Assembly: GCF_947494755.1 (NCBI RefSeq)
Contig: NZ_CANLVZ010000018.1
Location: 1-64,000 of the forward strand
Origin: an uncultured Tateyamaria sp.
GTDB taxonomy: Bacteria; Pseudomonadota; Alphaproteobacteria; Rhodobacterales; Rhodobacteraceae
Direction of reading: 5' to 3'
Length of the DNA stretch: 64,000 nucleotides
Of the stretch, positions 16,993 through 26,444 are shown piece after piece. The position numbers and the translations under genes were made by a program. Each line of letters starts with the position of its first letter. Position 1 is the stretch's first letter. Below the pieces are notes generated by a model. The model ran no database searches, had not been told where the DNA came from, and was given only the letters and a program-made list of their open reading frames with translations.

Positions 16993-18974
16993 AACCGCAT
17001 CGTCCCCTCATCGCGATAGCCTTGGCGATGCTGTCGGTCGCCTTCGCGCGCGAGCGGTGGGACATGTGGGTGGACGCGACCGTGATCCCACCGACGCTGA
17101 GCGAAACCTCGGTCGAAATGCGGGACCGCGATGGCATCCTCATGCGGGCCTTTCCGGTCGAGGATGGTCGCCTGCGGCTGGCCGTGACGCGTGGATCGGT
17201 GGATGCGGATTTCATCGACATGCTGATCGCCTACGAGGACAAGCGGTTTCGCGATCACAATGGCGTGGACGGGCGCGCCATGGCGCGGGCTTTGGGGCAG
17301 GCGATCTGGTCGCGCAAGATCGTCTCGGGGGGATCGACGCTGACCATGCAGGTGGCGCGCCTGCTGGAAAACACCGGCACGGGGTCTGTGCGGGGCAAGC
17401 TGCGCCAGATGCGGTTGGCCTGGGCGCTGGAACGGCGGCTGATCAAGGACGACATTCTGCACCTCTATCTGCAACACGCGCCCTATGGGGGGCGGATCGA
17501 AGGGGTGCGGAGCGCCAGTTTCACGTGGTTCGGCAAAGAGCCACGGCGTCTATCCCCAGCAGAGGCCGCCTTGCTGGTCGCTTTGCCCCAAGCCCCCGAA
17601 AGCCGCCGTCCGGACAAGTTTGCGGATGCCGCACGTGTAGCGCGCGACCGGGTTCTCGCGAGGGTAGGGGCGGCTGAGGTGCGGGCCGATGTGCCGCGCC
17701 AGATGCGCCCTGTCCCCCGGCTGGCCCCGCATATGGCAGATGCGCTGCGTCAAGCTGATCCAATGGCGCGGGGGCATGACACCCACCTCTCTGCCGGACT
17801 GCAGCGCAAGATGGAGCGGCTTGTGCGCACCCATGCCGCCGGGCTCGCGCCAGGGGTTTCTATTGCACTGATGGTTGCGGATCACCAAACGGATGAGGTT
17901 TTGGCCCGCATCGGCGCGCCCCACTACACGGATGCGCGCGGCGCACTGGGCTTTGTGGATATGACGCGGGCTGAACGCTCGCCGGGATCGACCCTCAAGC
18001 CGTTGATCTACGCGCTGGCCTTTGACCGGGGTCTTGCGCATCCGGCGACGGTGTTTGCGGATCGCCCCACGCGGTTTGGCCGCTATGCGCCGCAGAACTT
18101 TGACGGGCAATTTCGCGGCGACGTGACCGCGCGCCAAGCCTTGGAGATGTCGCTGAATATTCCACCCGTCGCGCTGACAGAGGCGTTGGGGCCGGAACGG
18201 TTGATGGCGACCCTGCGCGCCTTCGGGGCCGAACCGCGTCTGCCGTCAGGAACCGCCGGATTGGCGGTGGCCTTGGGCGGCGTCGGTCTGACGCTTGAGG
18301 ATTTGATGCAGATCTACGCCGGGTTGGCGCAGTTGGGAGTGCGGGTCAGTTTTGACAACCAAGACAGTGCGCGTGCACGCATCCTTACCCCCCGCGCAGC
18401 TTGGCAAGTGGGGGATATCCTGCGCGGCATCGCCCCGCCGCGCGACGCGGTCGCCGGATTGGCCTACAAGACCGGGACGTCCTATGGGCACCGCGATGCA
18501 TGGGCGTTTGGCTATGACGGGCGGCACGTCATCGGGGTCTGGATGGGACGGCCTGACGGCACGCCCGTCCCCGGTGCTTTCGGGGGCGATCATGCCGCCC
18601 CGATCCTGTTTGAAGCCTTCGGGCGGCTCAAGCCCAGCTACGACCCGGCCCCGCCACCACCGACGGACACGCTGATGCTCAGCACCGCAGATCTGCCCAT
18701 GCCCTTGCAACGCTTTGGCACGGCGCAGGACGCTGCGAGTGGACCTGCGGTGGCTTTCCCACCAGATGGGGCGGTGCTGGCGCAAGCCGATGCGGTGATC
18801 AAAGTCGAAGGGGGCGCATTGCCGCTGACGGTCCTGTTGAACGGTGCGCCCATCGCCTCGAACCTGCGCCATCGGCAGATCGATATTGGCACCCTTGGCC
18901 TCGGGTTTTCGGACATTGCGGTGATTGATGCGGCGGGCCGTTCGGCGCGGGTGGCGGTGGAACGACGCCCCTAA
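16989..18974 (+). CDS. pbpC: penicillin-binding protein 1C
   Basis: A 661-residue bifunctional peptidoglycan synthase anchored by an N-terminal helix. The glycosyltransferase domain has catalytic Glu83 in AYEDKRFRDHNGVDGRA and the motif GGSTLTMQVARLLE. The transpeptidase domain has SPGSTLKPLIY (SxxK), SLNIPPVAL (SxN) and YKTGTSYGHRDAWAFGY (KTG). A C-terminal PBP1C beta domain follows (about 575-661). It starts with GTG overlapping the A2M stop by four bases, so it is translationally coupled. It ends stop-to-stop against the GATase-like gene, sharing CTAA. It is shorter than E. coli PbpC but has all catalytic motifs. Confidence 0.95.
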   Translation: MKPHRPLIAIALAMLSVAFARERWDMWVDATVIPPTLSETSVEMRDRDGILMRAFPVEDGRLRLAVTRGSVDADFIDMLIAYEDKRFRDHNGVDGRAMARALGQAIWSRKIVSGGSTLTMQVARLLENTGTGSVRGKLRQMRLAWALERRLIKDDILHLYLQHAPYGGRIEGVRSASFTWFGKEPRRLSPAEAALLVALPQAPESRRPDKFADAARVARDRVLARVGAAEVRADVPRQMRPVPRLAPHMADALRQADPMARGHDTHLSAGLQRKMERLVRTHAAGLAPGVSIALMVADHQTDEVLARIGAPHYTDARGALGFVDMTRAERSPGSTLKPLIYALAFDRGLAHPATVFADRPTRFGRYAPQNFDGQFRGDVTARQALEMSLNIPPVALTEALGPERLMATLRAFGAEPRLPSGTAGLAVALGGVGLTLEDLMQIYAGLAQLGVRVSFDNQDSARARILTPRAAWQVGDILRGIAPPRDAVAGLAYKTGTSYGHRDAWAFGYDGRHVIGVWMGRPDGTPVPGAFGGDHAAPILFEAFGRLKPSYDPAPPPPTDTLMLSTADLPMPLQRFGTAQDAASGPAVAFPPDGAVLAQADAVIKVEGGALPLTVLLNGAPIASNLRHRQIDIGTLGLGFSDIAVIDAAGRSARVAVERRP

Positions 18975-21013
18975 CGGCGGCCCTCGCGCAGCCACGCACC
19001 GGTGATCAGCCCCGCAGCCAGGATCAGCACCAGCCAAGGCGGCAGCAGCGACATCTGACGCACATCCTGCGTTTCATAGGCGTTGCGTGGCGTGATCCCG
19101 ATCCATCCGCGCCCTGCGGCGGGGCGGCCTTCGCGCACCGTGCGGATGCGGGGTGTGCCTTCTTGCAGACGCAGCACGCCACCCCGGGTGGCCGCGACGC
19201 GTTCACCCAGAATGTCGGGGGTTGCAATGGTCGCTTCGAACTCTTTGGGCGCAGCAGGGCCAAGGCCGATCACCGTGCTTTGATCCCCGTTTTCGAGCCG
19301 GTAGAGGCCGATTTCAGGACCGTCAAAGCGGGTTTCGAACTGACCGGGTGTGGCTTCGTTCAGGTCAAGTTGCGTGGTGGTGCCGTCGGGGCCTGTGATG
19401 GTGACCGGTGGGGCGGTATCCTCGAGCGTGCGGCGCAGAATATGCATGGACTGGCCAGTGGCGATGGCGGTCAGGGCCTCTTCTTCCAACTCGGGCTCTT
19501 TCATCATCCAGTGGGCCAGACGGCGCAGCAATTCCAGTTGCGGTCCGCCGCCTTCGTATCCGCGATTCCAAAGCCACGCATGGTCCGACGCGAGCAGCGC
19601 GACACGGCCCTCACCCACCCGATCAAGCACGAGGAGGGGGCGATCCTCAACGCCTTCCATCACGGTGGTGCCGGACCGTGGATCAACGTCGATCTGACGC
19701 AACCAGCGCCCCCAATCCCCAGCACTTGGCAGCGCCGTGGTGACCGGATGACGTTCCCCGATCTCTGACACTTTGGGCAGATAGGCCTCTTCGATCACAC
19801 GGGCCGAAGGCTGGGCCGGTAGCACCGCGCCCAGGGGCGAGCGATAAAGGCTATCGGCCCCCGCAAAATCCGGGCCAGCGGCGACCAGGACGGCCCCACC
19901 GTCACGGATATAGCGCGCCACGTTGTCGAGGTAGAGGGCAGGCAAGATCCCCCGCCGCTTGTAGCGATCAAAGATGATCAGGTCGAAATCGTCGATCTTT
20001 TCGAGGAACAATTCGCGGGTTGGAAAGGCAATCAGTGACAGTTCGCCTACCGGGACGCCATCCTGCTTTTCCGGGGGGCGCAGGATGGTGAAGTGGACCA
20101 GATCAACCGAGCTGTCGGACTTCAGCAGGTTGCGCCATGTGCGCCCGCCCGCATGGGGCTCGCCCGACACCAGCAGCACACGCAGGCGATCCCGGACCCC
20201 GTTCATCTGAATGAGGGCGGTGTTGTTGCGATCGGTCAGCTCGCCCTCGGCTTCAGGGACTGAAAACTGGATCACGTTGCGCCCGCCATGGGGCAGGGTC
20301 ACGGGCAGGTCGATATCCTGCCCGATGGGCACATTGAAACGCTGTGCAGGTGCGCCATCAACCGAGATATCGAGCGGGGCCAGCCCCACATCGGTTGGCG
20401 CGGCACCGCTATCTTCGATCTGCAGGGTCAAGGTCACAGCCTCGCCAATGATCGCAAAGGCGGGGGCGTTCTTGACCAGCAGGCGGCGGTCCCAATCGGT
20501 GTCCTCGCCGCTCAGCAACAGGTGCAGCGGCGCGGGCAGATCAATCGGCAGATCGGGATCATGCACTTGCCCATCGCTGATCGCGATCAGGCCCGCAACC
20601 CGGGCGCGCGGTTCTTCGGCCAAGGCGTCCGACAGGGCGGTCATCAGGCGGGTGCCCGCGTCCTCATCCCCGTCCGGGACGGTGATCCGGCGCACCTCGG
20701 TGTTGTCGCGCGCGATCAATGCGGCCTCAAGAGTGTCCGCCGCGCTGGTGCTTTGGGCGGGACGGTCGCGCAGGCGTTGGCTGGCGCTTTGATCTTCGGC
20801 CAGGATCACGATGTCGGACAGCGGCGCGCGGTCTTCTTGTTGCAGGGCGGGACCCGACAATGCGGCCAGCACCACAAGGCCCGCCAAGCCGCGCAAGGCC
20901 CATCCCGACAGACCACGCATCAGCGCCAGCGCGACCCCTCCCATAACCAACACGGCCAGGACGGTCAAAACCGTCCATGGTAGCAGTGGATCAAACAAAA
21001 CAGTTCCGGTCAT
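18971..21013 (-). CDS. membrane protein with glutamine-amidotransferase-like domain
   Basis: A 680-residue membrane protein: two N-terminal helices (about 8-55), a vWA-like stretch beginning IVILAEDQSASQRL, a CARDB/beta segment, a central GATase1-like domain (RVLLVSGEPHAGGRTWRNLL...DLIIFDRYKRRGILP... GGAVLVAAGPDFAG), and a C-terminal helix with a positive tail. The Cys nucleophile of true class I amidotransferases is not evident, so it is probably not an active enzyme. It is last of a four-gene operon with MoxR, DUF58 and BatA/DUF4159 proteins, each overlapping by ATGA. A structural or chaperone role in a MoxR-driven envelope complex is inference. Confidence 0.75.
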   Translation of the reverse strand: MTGTVLFDPLLPWTVLTVLAVLVMGGVALALMRGLSGWALRGLAGLVVLAALSGPALQQEDRAPLSDIVILAEDQSASQRLRDRPAQSTSAADTLEAALIARDNTEVRRITVPDGDEDAGTRLMTALSDALAEEPRARVAGLIAISDGQVHDPDLPIDLPAPLHLLLSGEDTDWDRRLLVKNAPAFAIIGEAVTLTLQIEDSGAAPTDVGLAPLDISVDGAPAQRFNVPIGQDIDLPVTLPHGGRNVIQFSVPEAEGELTDRNNTALIQMNGVRDRLRVLLVSGEPHAGGRTWRNLLKSDSSVDLVHFTILRPPEKQDGVPVGELSLIAFPTRELFLEKIDDFDLIIFDRYKRRGILPALYLDNVARYIRDGGAVLVAAGPDFAGADSLYRSPLGAVLPAQPSARVIEEAYLPKVSEIGERHPVTTALPSAGDWGRWLRQIDVDPRSGTTVMEGVEDRPLLVLDRVGEGRVALLASDHAWLWNRGYEGGGPQLELLRRLAHWMMKEPELEEEALTAIATGQSMHILRRTLEDTAPPVTITGPDGTTTQLDLNEATPGQFETRFDGPEIGLYRLENGDQSTVIGLGPAAPKEFEATIATPDILGERVAATRGGVLRLQEGTPRIRTVREGRPAAGRGWIGITPRNAYETQDVRQMSLLPPWLVLILAAGLITGAWLREGRR

Positions 21014-23775
21014 TGGCCCAGCCTATCCAGCAGTGCAGGTACATGGACCTGATCGCTTTTGTAATTGCCCGTCAGCACGTGCATCACGAGGTTCACGCCA
21101 AAGCGGTAAGCCAGCTCGCGTTGCCGCTCACCGCTGAACCCTCGGCCTACGGGCAGCATCGCCTGACCCGAGGAGGTCACGGCCCAGGCTGCCGCCCAGT
21201 CATTGCCGCCGATCACCACAGGCGTGACCCCGTCATTGAGGTTGCGGAACGGCATGCCCTCGACCTGTTCGGCGCCGGGTGGCGCGGCCTCGACCCAGAT
21301 ATCCGCGCCCACGTGACGACCTGGAAAATCCTGCAACAGATAGAATGTGCGCGTTAGCACGTGGTCACGCGGCACAGGCTCAAGCGCGGGAATGTCCAGC
21401 GGAGCGGCGAGGTCCTGCAACTTGCGCCCGTTGCCGCTGGCGGTGCCAAAGCCCGCAATATCGCCGTCGCGCGTATCAAAAACGATCAAGCCGCCGGAGC
21501 GCAGATATTCATTCAGCTTGGTATAGGCTTCACGCGAGGGGCGGGGTTGGTCGGGCGTGATCGGCCAATAGAGAATGGGGAAGAACGCCAATTCGTCCGT
21601 TTCGAGGTTCACGCCAATCGGGGGGGCGGGCTCGATCGAGGTACGAAAGAACAGGGTATCAGACAGACCGCGCAGGCCCGCCTCGGCGATTTCATCCACT
21701 TGGCGGTCGCCCGTGATGACATGGGCCAGAACGACCTCGGCGGCAGCTGCAATCTGGGATCGGTCATCCTGTTGCGCGTGGGCATGAGAGGCTGGCAGGA
21801 CGAGGATAAAGGCTAGCGCGATCCCGGATATACGCGTGGCGCGCACGCCGCCTGTGAGACGTCCCGACAAAGCGAGGGAGGCCACCACATCCAGCAGCAG
21901 CAGGCAGATCGCGGCCGCCAGCAGCAATCCGGCCAGCGGTTGTTCCGGGGCGATAGTCAGACCCGACACCGGAATACGGGCAGGCCATGTTGCAGGGTTT
22001 AGGGCCGCATCCGCCGTCAACACATTGCGCGCGAGGCTGCGATCTCCCGAAAGGTACACGCCGGGCAGCAAGTCAGGCCCGGTTGGGTCGCTCACCAGCG
22101 ATGGGCCATCAACGCCCGGCATCGCGCCTGCGTCGCGCAGGCCACCAAATCCATCCATCACGATCTGCGGGGCCCATATGGTGCCCTCGAGGTCACCTGC
22201 CTCGGGGGCCGAATTGGTCGATGACACGGCCAGCCGTTCGAGCATTTCGACGAACAGACCGGACAAGGGCAGGGTCGACCACTCCGCGTTGGCCGTCACA
22301 TGGAACAGCACGATCTGGCCTTGCCCAAGCCGCTTGCGGGTCACAAGCGGGGTGCCATCGCTCAGCTCTGCGATGACGCGTTCGGCCAGCGTCGGGTCGG
22401 GCTGCGCCATGACCTGAGCGGTGATGGCCACATCCTCGGGCACGTCCAACCCAAAGAAGGGAGAGCCTTCGCGGAAGGCCGCGAGGGTCTTGGGCGATCC
22501 CCAGCTCATCGCGCCACCGACGCTCCGGCCCCCGGCGCGCAGGCGCACGGGCATCAGTGAATCCTCATCAATGCGGCTGATGTCGCTTGCGGCGACGCGC
22601 GGCCCGGCAAAGCGCAGCAGCAGCCCGCCTTGATCCAGCCATTCGGTCAAATCCTCGGCCTCGCCTTCGGACAGGGTAGCCACATCGGCCAACACGATCA
22701 CATCCGGGTTCGCGGGCAACACGTCGGACAATGCACCGCTCAGCAGATCGGCGGTCGGTTCCAGCGCGCGTTCAAGGTAATGCAGAGGAGAGAGCAATTC
22801 GAGGCCCTCGCGCCCTTCACGCCCCGCGATCAACGCGACCTCTCGGCGGCGCAGACTGTCATCGACCAGTGTGACTGACCCGGCAGAGCGCGCGCCCTGA
22901 ACTTCGAACCGCGTGACGCGGGCGCGCAGTTCGGCGGGCAGCGACAGGGCAGTGGTTGCCGTCATCTCACCGCTTGCGAACGCGGCATTGGCGGTGGCGA
23001 GCGTCGTGGCATTGCCAGCCGGGTCGCGCCCTTGGGCCAGTACGGTAACGCCCCGTTCGGGGCCGGGCTGGGCGCGGATGGCTGTCAATTGAACCGCCCC
23101 GTCGACATACGCCGCAGGGGTCAGGGCCAGCACATCCAGCGCGGTTTGCGTGACACGCACGGCACCGCGGGCCTCAAGGGTCTCCAGCAAGGGCGCGCGA
23201 TCCGGATAGTCGAGCGCATCACTAAACCACACCGTCTCAAATGACCCGTCGGGCAGCATCGCGCCGATCTGATCGGCGCTATGGGGTTGCCACGGGGCAG
23301 GGGCGAGACCGGGCAAGCGCGCCGAAATGGCATTGGCTGCCTGAAACACTGTCGGTGCCGGATCGGCCAGATGCAACAATGCAACCTCCCGACCCGCAGC
23401 ACCCGCACGGCGCAAGGTATCATCGACCGCTTCGATCTGACGTGGCCACTGTACAGCCCCCGCCCAACTGCCATCCATCACGATCAACAGCGGCCCGTCG
23501 CCAGTTTCGGCGTTGGTATTGGGGTTCAAGACCGGGCCAGCCAATCCGATGATCATTGCGGCGACAGCCAACATGCGCAGCAGCAACAACCACCATGGCG
23601 TGCGATCCGACACCGCCTCGTCATCCTGAAGGCCAAGCAGCAGGGCCACGCCGGGAAACCGCTGGCGGATCGGCGCGGGTGGGATCGCGCGCAGGATCAG
23701 CCACAGGATCGGCAGGGCGATCAGTGCAATGAGCAACCATGGCGCTGCAAATCCGATGGGGCCAAAAACGGTCAT
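21010..23775 (-). CDS. BatA-type/DUF4159 membrane protein
   Basis: A 921-residue protein. The N-terminus has the BatA pattern of two helices (FAAPWLLIALIALPILWLIL and WLLLLRMLAVAAMIIGLAGP). Then come a vWA-like region (LLIVMDGSWAGAVQ), a GATase-like middle (DVIVLADVATLSEGEAEDLTEWLDQGG), further helices around 630-680, and a C-terminal DUF4159 domain (ELAFFPILYWPI, LNEYLRSGGLIVFDTRDG). The start at 23775 gives the BatA-like N-terminus and overlaps the DUF58 stop by ATGA. Such proteins accompany MoxR ATPases in alphaproteobacteria; biochemical function is not established. Confidence 0.82.
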   Translation of the reverse strand: MTVFGPIGFAAPWLLIALIALPILWLILRAIPPAPIRQRFPGVALLLGLQDDEAVSDRTPWWLLLLRMLAVAAMIIGLAGPVLNPNTNAETGDGPLLIVMDGSWAGAVQWPRQIEAVDDTLRRAGAAGREVALLHLADPAPTVFQAANAISARLPGLAPAPWQPHSADQIGAMLPDGSFETVWFSDALDYPDRAPLLETLEARGAVRVTQTALDVLALTPAAYVDGAVQLTAIRAQPGPERGVTVLAQGRDPAGNATTLATANAAFASGEMTATTALSLPAELRARVTRFEVQGARSAGSVTLVDDSLRRREVALIAGREGREGLELLSPLHYLERALEPTADLLSGALSDVLPANPDVIVLADVATLSEGEAEDLTEWLDQGGLLLRFAGPRVAASDISRIDEDSLMPVRLRAGGRSVGGAMSWGSPKTLAAFREGSPFFGLDVPEDVAITAQVMAQPDPTLAERVIAELSDGTPLVTRKRLGQGQIVLFHVTANAEWSTLPLSGLFVEMLERLAVSSTNSAPEAGDLEGTIWAPQIVMDGFGGLRDAGAMPGVDGPSLVSDPTGPDLLPGVYLSGDRSLARNVLTADAALNPATWPARIPVSGLTIAPEQPLAGLLLAAAICLLLLDVVASLALSGRLTGGVRATRISGIALAFILVLPASHAHAQQDDRSQIAAAAEVVLAHVITGDRQVDEIAEAGLRGLSDTLFFRTSIEPAPPIGVNLETDELAFFPILYWPITPDQPRPSREAYTKLNEYLRSGGLIVFDTRDGDIAGFGTASGNGRKLQDLAAPLDIPALEPVPRDHVLTRTFYLLQDFPGRHVGADIWVEAAPPGAEQVEGMPFRNLNDGVTPVVIGGNDWAAAWAVTSSGQAMLPVGRGFSGERQRELAYRFGVNLVMHVLTGNYKSDQVHVPALLDRLGQ

Positions 23776-24653
23776 GTGCGTGCCAGCCCTCCGTCCAATG
23801 CGCGCCACAACCACAGCAGCCCTGATTGGGCGGATGTGTCGGTGTGGTGCAGGCCGTACTGCCAGCCTGCGATGGCGCAGAGATGTTGCAATTCAGCCTT
23901 CCGCGCAGCAAGGCGGTCCAAATAGCGCTCTTTGAGTTCGGAAGCCTTCAGTGTTTCATGTTCCAACGTGCCACCGACACTCTCAAAAACGGTGCGTCCC
24001 CTGAAGGGAAAGGCCTCTTCTGCGGGATCGAGCGTGTGCAACAACACACCCCTTACACCCCGGTCGGCCGCTTTGGTAAGGGCAGTGTGCACGGCCTCGA
24101 TATCGCCCATGAAGTCCGACACGAAAACGGCGCGGGCATGGGGGATCATGGCGCGATGTTCGGGCGGGGCGTAATCTTCGGTATCGTCCTGCGAGAACAT
24201 CTCGGCCAGACGCAGGATCTGGGCGCTGCCCCGGCGCGGGGGCAATTGCGTTCCGGTGAGCCCTACACGTTCACCACCGCGAATAAGAAGAATTGCACAG
24301 GCCAGCCCAAGCACGCGGGCGCGGTCGGCCTTGGTCGTCAGATCGCTGGTCGAGGCAAAGCGCATCGATGCGCCCTGATCGACCCACAGCATCACCGACT
24401 GCGCAATCTGCCACTCGCGTTCGCGCACAAACTGCACATCCCCCATCGCACTGCGGCGGTGGTCGATCATCCGGCGACTGTCGCCGATCTGGGCCGGGCG
24501 GTATTGCCAGAAATCGTCGCCCATGCCCGCGCGACGGCGCCCATGGTCGCCCAACAGGACAGCCCCCGCCAGATGCTCGGCCCGCGCCAGAAGGGCAGGC
24601 AGACGGGCGGCTTGAGTCTCCGCCTTTTCGCGCAAGGCGAGAGGAGTGATCAC
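23772..24653 (-). CDS. DUF58 domain protein
   Basis: A 293-residue protein of the DUF58 family, typical partner of MoxR AAA+ ATPases. The signature is GDDFWQYRPAQIGDSRRMI followed by DHRRSA. The adjoining vWA-like fold has VDQGASM where a canonical MIDAS would read DxSxS, so metal binding may be weakened. No membrane segments are evident, suggesting a cytosolic adaptor between MoxR and the membrane proteins. Both ends overlap neighbours by four bases, consistent with fixed stoichiometry. Confidence 0.88.
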   Translation of the reverse strand: MITPLALREKAETQAARLPALLARAEHLAGAVLLGDHGRRRAGMGDDFWQYRPAQIGDSRRMIDHRRSAMGDVQFVREREWQIAQSVMLWVDQGASMRFASTSDLTTKADRARVLGLACAILLIRGGERVGLTGTQLPPRRGSAQILRLAEMFSQDDTEDYAPPEHRAMIPHARAVFVSDFMGDIEAVHTALTKAADRGVRGVLLHTLDPAEEAFPFRGRTVFESVGGTLEHETLKASELKERYLDRLAARKAELQHLCAIAGWQYGLHHTDTSAQSGLLWLWRALDGGLART

Positions 24654-25657
24654 GCAGCGGCCTTTTGACGGCTGAGGGTCGCGGCGGTCGTTTCGATCAG
24701 GTCGGCAAGGCTGTCGCCGCGTGCGCGGGCTGCGAAGTTCAGCGCCATCCGGTGGGACAGGACAGGGCGGGCCATGTCGATGACATCCTCGGCTGAGGGG
24801 GCAAGGCGTCCTTGCAGCAACGCGCGGGCGCGCACAGCCAGCATCAAGGCCTGCGCTGCACGCGGTCCGGGGCCCCAGGCGACGGTTTCGCGGACCAGAT
24901 CGGAGGCGTCAGCCTCGTCTGGGCGGAAGGCGCGGACGAGATCAAGGATCATCTCAACCACGCTGTCTCCCACCGGCATCCGCCGCAGGAGAGTCTGGGC
25001 GGACAGCAACTCGTCGCCGGAAAAGACTGGCGTGGCTTGGGCGTCTTCGGTGCCCGTGGTGGCCAGCAGAATATCACGCTCGGTCGCCCGGTCGGGGTAG
25101 AGTACGTCGATCTGGACAAGGAAGCGATCAAGCTGCGCTTCGGGCAGGGGATAGGTGCCTTCCTGTTCAATAGGGTTCTGGGTCGCCAGCACGTGGAACG
25201 GGACGCCAAGGGGGCGGTCCTGTCCGGCGACAGTCACCGTCTTTTCCTGCATCGCCTGCAACAGGGCGGATTGGGTGCGGGGGCTCGCGCGGTTGATTTC
25301 GTCCGCCATCAGCAACTGGCAAAAGATCGGACCCGGTACAAAGCGGAACGCGCGGCTGCCATCCTCGGCGGTGTCCAGTACTTCGGAGCCCAGAATGTCG
25401 GCAGGCATCAGATCGGGGGTGAACTGGATGCGGCTGCCATCAAGGCCCATGACGGTCGACAGTGTCTCGACCAGGCGGGTCTTGCCCAGACCCGGCAGGC
25501 CGACCAGCAACCCGTGCCCCCCGCAGAGCAGCGCGGTCAGGGTCAATTCGACCACACGTTCCTGACCAATGAAGCGTTTGGTGATCGAGGCTTTGGCCTC
25601 AGCCAGTTTGCCCCCCAGTGCTTCGATTTCGGCCACAAGATCCTGCGCGTCGGTCAT
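24650..25657 (-). CDS. MoxR family AAA+ ATPase
   Basis: A 335-residue MoxR-type AAA+ ATPase. Walker A is GLPGLGKT (53-60), Walker B LLMADEINRASPRTQSALLQ, sensor 1 VLATQNPIEQEGTYPLPEAQ, and a C-terminal lid helix bundle follows. MoxR proteins act as chaperones that remodel or activate protein complexes, often with vWA proteins. The start at 25657 was chosen by family alignment; the upstream extension to 25750 is not conserved. It heads the four-gene operon and is divergent from the DUF1285 gene, so a promoter must lie in 25658-25725. Confidence 0.92.
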   Translation of the reverse strand: MTDAQDLVAEIEALGGKLAEAKASITKRFIGQERVVELTLTALLCGGHGLLVGLPGLGKTRLVETLSTVMGLDGSRIQFTPDLMPADILGSEVLDTAEDGSRAFRFVPGPIFCQLLMADEINRASPRTQSALLQAMQEKTVTVAGQDRPLGVPFHVLATQNPIEQEGTYPLPEAQLDRFLVQIDVLYPDRATERDILLATTGTEDAQATPVFSGDELLSAQTLLRRMPVGDSVVEMILDLVRAFRPDEADASDLVRETVAWGPGPRAAQALMLAVRARALLQGRLAPSAEDVIDMARPVLSHRMALNFAARARGDSLADLIETTAATLSRQKAAA

Positions 25658-25725
25658 GACATCTCTTTCATTCGGGATATATGCTAGTTGATAACCTATT
25701 ACCCTCAGAGGGAATGGCAAAAGAT

Positions 25726-26301
25726 ATGAGTGGACAAAAAAGCGTGACACCGGATGCCGAAGGGCTTTTGGCGTCGATCAATGCCACGAAAACGCGCGGA
25801 TTGCCGCCCGTGCATCTCTGGAATCCGCCGTTTTGCGGGGATCTGGACATGCGTATCGCGCGGGACGGGACGTGGTTTTACGAAGGCACGCCCATCGGGC
25901 GGCCTGGTCTGGTCAAGCTGTTCTCCTCCATTCTGAAACGGGAAGAGGGCAAGTATTTCCTTGTCACCCCGGTCGAGAAGGTCGGGATCACGGTCGATGA
26001 CGCCCCTTTTGTGGCGTTGGATTTCGAGTCCAAGGGGGAAGGCGCGGATCAAGTGCTGACCTTTACCACCCATGTGGACGATGTGGCTGTGGCCGGTCCT
26101 GACCACCCCATCCGCGTACACCGGGACGCCGAGACGGGCGAACCAGCCCCCTACATTCTGATCCGAAGCGATCTGGAGGCGCTGATCGATCGCAAGAGCT
26201 TTTACCGGCTTGTCGATCTGGGTGTACATCACGACGGCTGGTTCGGCGTTTGGTCCAGTGGCCAGTTCTTTCGGATCATACCGTCCGCCGAATTGCCCTG
26301 A
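25726..26301 (+). CDS. DUF1285 domain protein
   Basis: A 191-residue protein of the DUF1285 family, with the signatures LPPVHLWNPPFCGDLDMRIA, DGTWFYEGTPIGRPGLVKLF and YFLVTPVEKVGI. The fold is known structurally in some members but no function is assigned. The start is uncertain: ATGs at 25714 and 25726 are both possible, and neither has ideal SD spacing; family proteins usually begin near MSGQKS. It shares the divergent promoter region with moxR and ends just before a GC-rich hairpin. Confidence 0.85.
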   Translation: MSGQKSVTPDAEGLLASINATKTRGLPPVHLWNPPFCGDLDMRIARDGTWFYEGTPIGRPGLVKLFSSILKREEGKYFLVTPVEKVGITVDDAPFVALDFESKGEGADQVLTFTTHVDDVAVAGPDHPIRVHRDAETGEPAPYILIRSDLEALIDRKSFYRLVDLGVHHDGWFGVWSSGQFFRIIPSAELP

Positions 26302-26305
26302 GGCT

Positions 26306-26324
26306 GGCGCAGGACACCTGCGCC
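26306..26324. repeat. GC-rich hairpin, copy A of a covarying inverted pair
   Basis: Perfect stem GGCGCAGG / CCTGCGCC with loop ACA, 5 bases after the DUF1285 stop. It has no U-run, so it is a weak terminator at best. A sister hairpin at 26400-26418 is the same element in inverse orientation with one compensatory pair change. Confidence 0.65.
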
Positions 26325-26399
26325 TTACACTGCACAACTGACTGTGCGCCGATGGATATGGTATCGTACTCGCAAATCGCCGAACCTATTGCCCTGTAA

Positions 26400-26418
26400 G
26401 GCGGAGGTGTCCTCCGCC
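26400..26418. repeat. GC-rich hairpin, copy B of a covarying inverted pair
   Basis: Perfect stem GGCGGAGG / CCTCCGCC with loop TGT; its reverse complement differs from copy A only by a C-G to G-C swap at one stem pair, and both are followed by TTACA on their right side. It lies 27 bases before the SDR start. Confidence 0.65.
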
Positions 26419-26444
26419 CGTCCGATATCAGTGAGGGATCGTGT

